The notes under the pieces: generated by a model
What the model saw: only the letters and a program-made list of their open reading frames with translations
What the model was told of the DNA's origin: nothing
Databases searched by the model: none
Position numbers and translations under genes: made by a program
In this document: piece by piece, positions 24,756 through 30,118 of the stretch
How the letters are laid out: the number at the start of each line of letters is the position of its first letter
Position numbering within the stretch: position 1 is the first letter of the stretch
Assembly (NCBI GenBank): GCA_964500895.1
Contig: CAZCQP010000035.1
Coordinates: 1 to 30,118 of the forward strand
Length of the DNA stretch: 30,118 nt
Origin: CAZCQP01 sp964500895
GTDB lineage: Bacteria; Bacillota; Clostridia; Lachnospirales; JAISER01
Direction: 5' to 3'

Positions 24756-25214
24756 TTATTTGCGTTTTTTGAATTTTTCCGTAGCCAGGGTGTAAGATTC
24801 TGCAATGAGCGGTTTCAGTTTTTCAAAGGTTTCGGGGGAGGGGTTGAGGGAACAAACCCAGCCCATCCATCCATAAACCGGATGGGGCATGATGGTGTTA
24901 AGTTCTGCAAAATCGAATGGCATATCCACAATCCCCCCTGCTGGGGGGCGCTTGGGAATGTGGCCAAACATGGCGGTAAATGTGGGTTTGCGCAGGCCTA
25001 AGTTAACCCGAAAAACATGGTCTCTATTCAACTGAGAACTTTTGTCGTTATCCCCATCTTTTTCTTTAATGGTCAGCACATAAACGCCCCGTTTGAGAAC
25101 AAGGCCGGGGTTGTAGAAAATGCCTCTTTCGCCCCAGCTTTCTACAAGCACCGTTCCTTCTAACTGTGACAGGCAGTAGTCTAAGATGTTGTCCGGTGTC
25201 ATCATGTTATGCAT
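24756..25214 (-). CDS. DUF6194-like protein of unknown function
   Basis: This 152-residue soluble protein has DHVFRVNLGLRKPTFTAMFG in the middle and HPVYGWMGWVCSLNPSPETF near the C-terminus, which I associate with DUF6194; no function is known. The C-terminus is very basic (KFKKRK). The start is uncertain. ATG 25214 overlaps the cysteine synthase stop by eight bases, with later ATGs at 25205 and 25202; none has a Shine-Dalgarno sequence, so translation is probably coupled to cysK. Being last in a sulfur gene cluster suggests co-expression but does not prove a sulfur role. Confidence 0.65.
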   Translation of the reverse strand: MHNMMTPDNILDYCLSQLEGTVLVESWGERGIFYNPGLVLKRGVYVLTIKEKDGDNDKSSQLNRDHVFRVNLGLRKPTFTAMFGHIPKRPPAGGIVDMPFDFAELNTIMPHPVYGWMGWVCSLNPSPETFEKLKPLIAESYTLATEKFKKRK

Positions 25215-26136
25215 TAAAATCCGGGGAGGATAAGTAGCGTTCGCCTGTATCCGGCAGAATAACCACAATCACTTTCCCCTTGTTTTCATCTTTTTGTGCA
25301 AGCTGGGTGGCTGCCCAAAGGGCTGCACCAGAGGAAATGCCGGTGAGCACCCCTTCTGTTTTAGCCAGACGCTTGGCTGTGGCAAAAGCATCGTCGTTAC
25401 TTACCGCCATCACTGCATCGTAAATGTTTGTATTCAGGGTATCGGGAACCATACCAGCGCCAATACCTTGAATTTTATGGGGCCCTGCAACCCCGGTTGA
25501 AAGCACAGCAGAGCTTTCCGGTTCCACGGCCACCACACGCACACTGCTGTTTTTAGATTTTAAATATTCCCCAACGCCAGAGATGGTGCCCCCTGTGCCC
25601 ACACCCGCCACAAAGATGTCCACCTGGCCATCGGTATCTTCCCAAATTTCTGGGCCGGTGGTGGCCACATGGGCGGCTGGGTTAGCCGGGTTTGTAAACT
25701 GGCTGGGCATAAAGCCGTTGGGTGTTTCGGCTAAAAGTTCCTGGGCCTTTTCAATGGCCCCTTTCATACCCTTGGCTGCTTCGGTCAAAACGATTTGGGC
25801 ACCATAAGCTTTGAGCAGATTGCGGCGTTCAATACTCATGCTTTCGGGCATGGTTAAAATGATTTTGTAGCCCCTGGCGGCGGCCAGGCTGGCCAGGCCA
25901 ATGCCGGTATTGCCGCTGGTGGGCTCTATAATGACCGTATCGGCACTGATAAGCCCTTGTGCTTCGGCAGTGTCTAGCATGGCTTTGGCTATTCTGTCCT
26001 TGACGCTTCCGGCTGGGTTAAAATACTCCAGCTTGGCGTAGATGTGGGCCGACAGGTTGTTGGCGGCACCATAGCGTTCAAGAGCCAAAAGAGGCGTTTT
26101 TCCAATTAAATCAGAAATGGTTCTGGCTATTTTCAT
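25207..26136 (-). CDS. cysK: Cysteine synthase (O-acetylserine sulfhydrylase)
   Basis: This 309-residue PLP enzyme makes L-cysteine from O-acetylserine and sulfide. The PLP lysine is K46 in NPAGSVKDRIA, the phosphate- and substrate-binding loop is TSGNTG (73-78), and GVGTGGTISGVGEYLK is the glycine-rich PLP phosphate loop. The C-terminus VVILPDTGERYLSS is typical of CysK. AAGGGG upstream supports ATG 26136; the frame stays open 78 codons further upstream but without a credible start. It follows the sulfhydrylase gene after 184 bases and overlaps the next gene. Regulation by the Rrf2 protein encoded upstream is likely. Confidence 0.94.
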   Translation of the reverse strand: MKIARTISDLIGKTPLLALERYGAANNLSAHIYAKLEYFNPAGSVKDRIAKAMLDTAEAQGLISADTVIIEPTSGNTGIGLASLAAARGYKIILTMPESMSIERRNLLKAYGAQIVLTEAAKGMKGAIEKAQELLAETPNGFMPSQFTNPANPAAHVATTGPEIWEDTDGQVDIFVAGVGTGGTISGVGEYLKSKNSSVRVVAVEPESSAVLSTGVAGPHKIQGIGAGMVPDTLNTNIYDAVMAVSNDDAFATAKRLAKTEGVLTGISSGAALWAATQLAQKDENKGKVIVVILPDTGERYLSSPDFNA

Positions 26137-26190
26137 ATAAGAGCCCCTTTGCTTGGAATCTGTATGCAGTAATGGGTTGCCCGAATTTGA

Positions 26191-26210
26191 AATGGCGATT
26201 TTTCGCCATT
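26191..26210. other. Small hairpin between metY and cysK
   Basis: AATGGCGA (26191-26198) pairs with TCGCCATT (26203-26210) around TTTT. It lies in the 184-base gap between the two sulfur genes. There is no T-tract beyond the stem on either strand, so it is not a convincing terminator. The rest of the gap has no gene or clear promoter. Confidence 0.45.
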
Positions 26211-26320
26211 CGAGGCGGGGCGGCGAAGGCATAATAAAATAATTATGGCAAGCCGCTCCAACAAAGAAGGGCGGAATAATCGCTTCAAAGGCGGGCAACA
26301 GCTTGCTGAATACAGGTTCC

Positions 26321-27613
26321 TTAATTTGATTTTTCCAGTGCTTGCCCCAAGTCTTTAATAATATCGTCAATATGTTCTGTGCCTATGGAAAGCCGGATGG
26401 TGTTGGGTTTAATGCCGCAATCTTCCAGTTCTTCAGCGCTTAATTGAGAGTGGGTGGTGGAAGCCGGGTGAATGACCAAGCTTTTCACATCAGCTACATT
26501 AGCCAACAAGGAAAATATTTCCAGGTTATCTATAAAGGCTTTGGCGTTGTCTGCCCCGCCTTTAATTTCAATGGTGAAAATAGAGCCTGCACCTTGTGGG
26601 AAATATTGTGCATACAGCTTATGATCCGGGTGGCTGGAAAGGGAAGGGTGGTTCACCTTTTCCACCAAAGGATGGCTGTTTAAATAGTCTACCACCTTTA
26701 ATGCATTGTAAACATGTCTTTCCACACGAAGGGACAAGGTTTCCAGCCCTTGCAAAAACAGGAAAGAGTGGAACGGGCTAACAGTGGCCCCAGTATCCCG
26801 CATAAGGGTGGTGCGAATTTTAATAATGTAGGCCAGGTTGCCCACCGCTTCTGTAAATACCACCCCGTGGTAGTTAGGGTTCGGCTGGGAAAGCCCTGGG
26901 AATTTATCATTTTGCGCCCAATCGAATTTGCCGCTGTCAATGATGACACCACCAATCACTGTTCCATGGCCGCCAATGAACTTGGTTGCACTATGCACCA
27001 CCACGTCTGCTCCGTGTTCAATGGGGCGAAGAAGGTAGGGGGTAGCAAAGGTGTTGTCTACAATAAGGGGAAGACCATGCTTGTGTGCAATGTCTGCCAC
27101 CGCTTGAATGTCGATAACCGTTGAATTGGGGTTGCCCAACGTTTCAAAAAATAGCGCTTTGGTGTTTGCTTTAATGGCTTTTTCAAAGTTTGCTGGGTCT
27201 GCGCCGTCCACAAAGGTGGTTTCAATGCCAAAATCTTCAAAAGCGTTGGCAAAAAGGTTATAAGTGCCCCCATAAATGGTTTTGGCCGAAACAATATGGT
27301 CCCCATTGCGGGCAATGTTTTGGATGGCGTAGCTGATGGCTGCGGCCCCAGATGCAGTGGCCAACGCCGCTGCCCCGCCCTCTAACGCTGCAATGCGTTG
27401 CTCGAAAACATCCGAGGTGGGGTTCATCAGCCGGGTGTAAATGTTGCCGGGTTCCGTTAAGCCAAAACGGCCTGCGGCTTGTGCACAGTCTTTAAAGACA
27501 TAAGAGCTTGTGGCGTAAATGGGAACGGCTCTGGCGTCAGTGGCGCTGTCTGGCTGTTCTTGCCCAGCGTGAAGCTGTAATGTTTCAAATTTATATTGTT
27601 CATTTGTTTTCAT
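26321..27613 (-). CDS. metY: O-acetylhomoserine sulfhydrylase (aminocarboxypropyltransferase)
   Basis: This 430-residue PLP enzyme of the Cys/Met metabolism family makes homocysteine from O-acetylhomoserine and sulfide. It has the N-terminal ETLQLHAGQEQPDSATDARAVPIY typical of MetY, and PLP lysine K211 in VVHSATKFIGGHGTVIGG. Its length of about 430 residues separates it from the shorter MetB/MetC enzymes (about 380-400). GGAGG eight bases upstream selects ATG 27613. A promoter lies about 150 bases upstream and the Rrf2 regulator gene precedes it. With CysK it gives the cell both routes of sulfide incorporation. Confidence 0.94.
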   Translation of the reverse strand: MKTNEQYKFETLQLHAGQEQPDSATDARAVPIYATSSYVFKDCAQAAGRFGLTEPGNIYTRLMNPTSDVFEQRIAALEGGAAALATASGAAAISYAIQNIARNGDHIVSAKTIYGGTYNLFANAFEDFGIETTFVDGADPANFEKAIKANTKALFFETLGNPNSTVIDIQAVADIAHKHGLPLIVDNTFATPYLLRPIEHGADVVVHSATKFIGGHGTVIGGVIIDSGKFDWAQNDKFPGLSQPNPNYHGVVFTEAVGNLAYIIKIRTTLMRDTGATVSPFHSFLFLQGLETLSLRVERHVYNALKVVDYLNSHPLVEKVNHPSLSSHPDHKLYAQYFPQGAGSIFTIEIKGGADNAKAFIDNLEIFSLLANVADVKSLVIHPASTTHSQLSAEELEDCGIKPNTIRLSIGTEHIDDIIKDLGQALEKSN

Positions 27614-27759
27614 GTAAGTGTCCTCCAAAATGTAATGGTTATATGTTTGATGTCAAGAGCCACAGACACAGTACATTCGCCCAAAACGGTAGTTTTCCCT
27701 TAACAGTTTACAAAAAAGAAATTTCACGCATACACCCCGTTTCATATATGTATAGTATG

Positions 27760-27787
27760 ATTATACAGGGCTTTGCCATTTTGTCAA
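27760..27787 (-). promoter_or_regulatory. Consensus sigma-A promoter of the metY-cysK operon
   Basis: On the minus strand, TTGACA (27787-27782), 16-base spacer, TATAAT (27765-27760). The AT-rich segment just downstream (27743-27759) contains CATATATG and could hold an Rrf2 operator. The leader of about 140 bases shows no SAM or T-box riboswitch motif that I can recognise. Confidence 0.75.
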
Positions 27788-27815
27788 GGGATAATGAAAA
27801 AACGTAAAGATATTT

Positions 27816-28232
27816 TTAAATGGTTTTGTTTGTTTTGAGTAAATCGGCAAGGGTCACGTTGTCTACATAATTGTGAATGGCTTTATTCAGCCCCTGCCAA
27901 AAAGGCAAAGACAAGCAGTCATTGCACCGGTGGCACTGGTTGGGGTCATCTTCCAAACAGGCTACCGGCACAAGGCTTCCTTCTATGGTGCGCAAAATTT
28001 CCCCCACCGTGTATGTTTCCGGCGGCTTTGAAAGCTTGTACCCGCCCCCGTTGCCTCTTAAACTTTTTAAAAACCCCGCCTTGTTCAGCTGGGAAATGAT
28101 TTGTTCTAAATATTTAACGGTAATGTCTTGCCGTTTTGAAATATCTTTAACGGGAATATATTGCCCGGTGTTTTGCTGGGCCAGGTCCAGCATCACCCGC
28201 AAAGCATAACGTCCCTTTGTGGATATCTTCAA
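27816..28232 (-). CDS. Rrf2 family transcriptional regulator (CymR/IscR-like)
   Basis: This 138-residue winged-helix repressor starts MKISTKGRYALRVMLDLA, the Rrf2 hallmark. The recognition region is YLEQIISQLNKAGFLKSLRGNGGGYKLS. A cluster of cysteines C92, C100, C103 and C106 (CLEDDPNQCHRCNDC) sits where IscR/NsrR-type members bind an iron-sulfur cluster, but with different spacing. In Firmicutes, CymR represses sulfur genes together with CysK. Location directly upstream of metY and cysK fits that role. The start is TTG after AGGAGGTG. Choosing between a CymR and an IscR role is not possible from sequence alone. Confidence 0.9.
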   Translation of the reverse strand: MKISTKGRYALRVMLDLAQQNTGQYIPVKDISKRQDITVKYLEQIISQLNKAGFLKSLRGNGGGYKLSKPPETYTVGEILRTIEGSLVPVACLEDDPNQCHRCNDCLSLPFWQGLNKAIHNYVDNVTLADLLKTNKTI

Positions 28233-28257
28233 GTCCCCACCTCCTAATCATAACCTT

Positions 28258-28286
28258 ATTATACGCTGGGATTGCTAGGATTACAA
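28258..28286 (-). promoter_or_regulatory. Candidate promoter of the Rrf2 gene
   Basis: On the minus strand, TTGTAA (28286-28281), 17-base spacer, TATAAT (28263-28258), about 25 bases before the start codon. Confidence 0.55.
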
Positions 28287-28385
28287 TACACTTCTTGCAA
28301 AACACAAAGGAGAATAATAATTGGGCATAGCATTTTATGTTTTAATATGATAGAATTAATACATTAATTAAAAACGAGGTTAAAT

Positions 28386-29981
28386 ATGGAACGTTTATTG
28401 CATTCAAAGGCTGAACTTGTAAAAATGTTCATAGACAACACCCCCATTGCTTACATCATTTTGGATAATGACTACCGCATCCACTATATAAATGAAAGTT
28501 TTGCCAAACTGCGCAAGCTGGATGTGGAAGCAACCATTGGGGACAGATGCTACAACATTTCTAACGGGGGTACCCGGTGCAGCAATTGTGCTGTGGCCAC
28601 GGCGTTGTCTACAGGGGAGAAGGCGTTTGTTTCCAGAAAAGACGTGCTGCCAGACGGTTCTGTGCGTTTTATTGATGACTACGCCATACCGTTGCAAAAA
28701 AGCAGCGACGGCAGTGTGGCGTATGTTTTGGAAATTATGATTAACCGCACCCAGGAAATGCTGGCCCGGGAGCAGCGCAACGCCGACTATGACGCCATTC
28801 TTTCCACATTATCTTCTCTTTTAGAGGCAAAAGACACCTACACCGCAGCCCATTCGGACAGTGTCCGCCGGCTGTCTTTAAGCCTTGCCCATGCCATGGG
28901 CCTTTCGCCCCAGGAAATATTTGAAATCTCTGTTGCCGCCAGTTTGCATGACATTGGTAAGGTGCATATACCTACCACCATTATTAACAAGCCGGGCAAG
29001 CTGAACGATGAAGAATACGCCATCATTAAAAACCACCCCGTGAATTCTTACAACATGCTGGAGGGGCTCTCCAGTTTTGACAAAATACGGCACATTGCCA
29101 GGCACCACCATGAGCGGGTGGACGGCACAGGTTACCCAGATGGCCTAACAGGAGACGCCCTTTCCATTGGCGCCAAGATTGTGGCTGTGGCAGACACTTA
29201 TGACGCCATCACCTCTACACGTTCTTATCGTAAAGCACTGCCCCATGCATACGCCTTGGAAGAGATGCAAAGGGTGGCCGGAACCCAGCTGGATAAAGGG
29301 GCGGTAAACGCTTTTGTAAACATGGACTTTAGCCAAATGACAGACCATTTGTACGCGTCCGTTAATGAAAAGAAACAAAAGCAAAAGCAGGTGGAGCGCA
29401 TTTTGGTGCAGCAAAACAGCACACCAACCCCGAAGCCCACACAAACGGATTTTCAAGCAGACATAGACCAGAACCATTTGTTAAACGAAATTTTCAACAA
29501 CACACCCTGCGGTTACATTCTTATGGACAAACACCGCAAAGTGCTGTATGCCAGCGATTATTTCCTGGCATACATGGGCCTTCAGAAACAGGACGTGCTG
29601 GGCAAATTGTGTTTTGAAGCCGGGGGCATTGGTTCCAAGCCATGCGCAAATTGTGCCATTGAGAAGGCGTTGTTAAGTGGCAAAATGGAATACATGCGTC
29701 AGGAGCAGTACACCAATAACGGACGTAAAATTTTCGATTTATTTGGTGTGCCTTTGGTGGAAGCCGATGGCAGTGCAGAATATGTGATTGAAATTATTAT
29801 AGACAGAACAGAAGAAGTGCTGCTAGAGCGTGCCAGAGAGCAAGATTTTAAAATGCTCATTGACATGCTGGGGGATATTTTTGACAGACAAAAAAATGTG
29901 ATGCCGGAGCACCGCCTTTCCGAGGAAATTACTGCCCTTAGAAAACGTTTGAATGATTTGCTGAATAAAAAGATGTTGTAA
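28386..29981 (+). CDS. PAS/HD-GYP/PAS protein, predicted cyclic di-GMP phosphodiesterase
   Basis: This 531-residue cytoplasmic protein is predicted to hydrolyse cyclic di-GMP. The N-terminal PAS (about 10-125) is followed by an HD-GYP domain (about 135-320). Visible HD-GYP motifs are H188/D189 (HDIGKVHIP), HHE (241-243) and DGTGYPDG (246-253). A second PAS (about 362-480) follows, then a short helical tail. The two PAS domains are internal paralogues; each has a cysteine motif (C55, C65, C68 and C409, C420, C423). A charged Lys/Gln-rich linker (329-340) joins the HD-GYP to PAS 2. No membrane segment. GAGG six bases upstream supports ATG 28386. It may link an intracellular signal to motility or biofilm, alongside the chemotaxis genes here. 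Confidence 0.9.
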   Translation: MERLLHSKAELVKMFIDNTPIAYIILDNDYRIHYINESFAKLRKLDVEATIGDRCYNISNGGTRCSNCAVATALSTGEKAFVSRKDVLPDGSVRFIDDYAIPLQKSSDGSVAYVLEIMINRTQEMLAREQRNADYDAILSTLSSLLEAKDTYTAAHSDSVRRLSLSLAHAMGLSPQEIFEISVAASLHDIGKVHIPTTIINKPGKLNDEEYAIIKNHPVNSYNMLEGLSSFDKIRHIARHHHERVDGTGYPDGLTGDALSIGAKIVAVADTYDAITSTRSYRKALPHAYALEEMQRVAGTQLDKGAVNAFVNMDFSQMTDHLYASVNEKKQKQKQVERILVQQNSTPTPKPTQTDFQADIDQNHLLNEIFNNTPCGYILMDKHRKVLYASDYFLAYMGLQKQDVLGKLCFEAGGIGSKPCANCAIEKALLSGKMEYMRQEQYTNNGRKIFDLFGVPLVEADGSAEYVIEIIIDRTEEVLLERAREQDFKMLIDMLGDIFDRQKNVMPEHRLSEEITALRKRLNDLLNKKML

Positions 29982-30050
29982 CACATTCGATTACACTGGA
30001 AAAACCACTGGCATCATAGACAATGCGCAGGCAATATACATTGGGATTTA

Positions 30051-30079
30051 TTGACAAAAATGTATAATTTTGGTATGAT
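30051..30079 (+). promoter_or_regulatory. Sigma-A promoter reading out of the right edge
   Basis: TTGACA (30051-30056), 17-base spacer, TATGAT (30074-30079). No coding start is seen before the window ends, so it drives a gene beyond position 30118. Confidence 0.65.
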
Positions 30080-30118
30080 GGACAAAGGTTTTGTTTTGTC
30101 AAATATGCAAATGTCTGG

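Noticed and set aside
27614..27755. SAM or T-box riboswitch in the metY leader
   Set aside because: I looked for the conserved SAM-I core and the T-box sequence and found neither; only a five-pair AAAAC/GTTTT hairpin is visible.
29982..30020. Terminator after the HD-GYP gene
   Set aside because: Only a short CACTGG direct repeat is present; no stem with a T-tract could be drawn.

Overview
The window looks like a chromosomal stretch from an anaerobic, motile, Gram-positive Clostridia-type bacterium (a member of the Eubacteriales/Oscillospirales is my inference). The reasons are strong GGAGG ribosome-binding sites, consensus sigma-A promoters, a Veg homologue, CheV and a methyl-accepting chemotaxis protein, an S-layer-anchored surface protein, a 2-hydroxyacyl-CoA dehydratase activase-type protein (typical of strict anaerobes) and an Rrf2 regulator next to sulfur-assimilation genes. 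I see no rRNA, tRNA, CRISPR array, transposase, phage gene or replication origin.

Left part (1-8160): cheV and a type I signal peptidase, then a veg homologue driven by two tandem, overlapping consensus promoters. A 1430-residue acyl-CoA dehydratase activase-related protein follows, then a GNAT acetyltransferase. A bidirectional terminator separates these from a convergent CopZ-like metallochaperone. A yjbQ-cupin gene pair with its own promoter closes this part.

Middle (8165-22680): a 4.8-kb minus-strand gene encodes a secreted M14 metallocarboxypeptidase-like protein with three C-terminal SLH domains. Its leader carries an isolated strong Shine-Dalgarno-like sequence. Divergent from it is a nine-gene plus-strand carbohydrate locus: ROK repressor, RbsC-type permease, RbsA-type double ATPase, lipoprotein binding protein, cupin, two different UroD/MtaA-type proteins, a D-lyxose isomerase-type cupin and a PfkB kinase, closed by a terminator. 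It reads as import, modification, isomerisation and phosphorylation of a sugar. The two UroD-type proteins without any corrinoid protein are the most suggestive feature: a methylated or otherwise decorated sugar could be the substrate (hypothesis).

Right part (22728-30118): a methyl-accepting chemotaxis protein with two PAS domains comes first. It is followed by a dense multi-hairpin intergenic element of 163 bp flanked by a 19-bp direct repeat, which appears to have split an older bidirectional terminator. Next is a minus-strand sulfur cluster in the order Rrf2 regulator, O-acetylhomoserine sulfhydrylase, cysteine synthase, DUF6194-like protein. Last is a PAS/HD-GYP/PAS protein predicted to degrade cyclic di-GMP. 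Its PAS domains, and one in the chemotaxis protein, carry related cysteine motifs. A strong promoter at the right edge reads out of the window.
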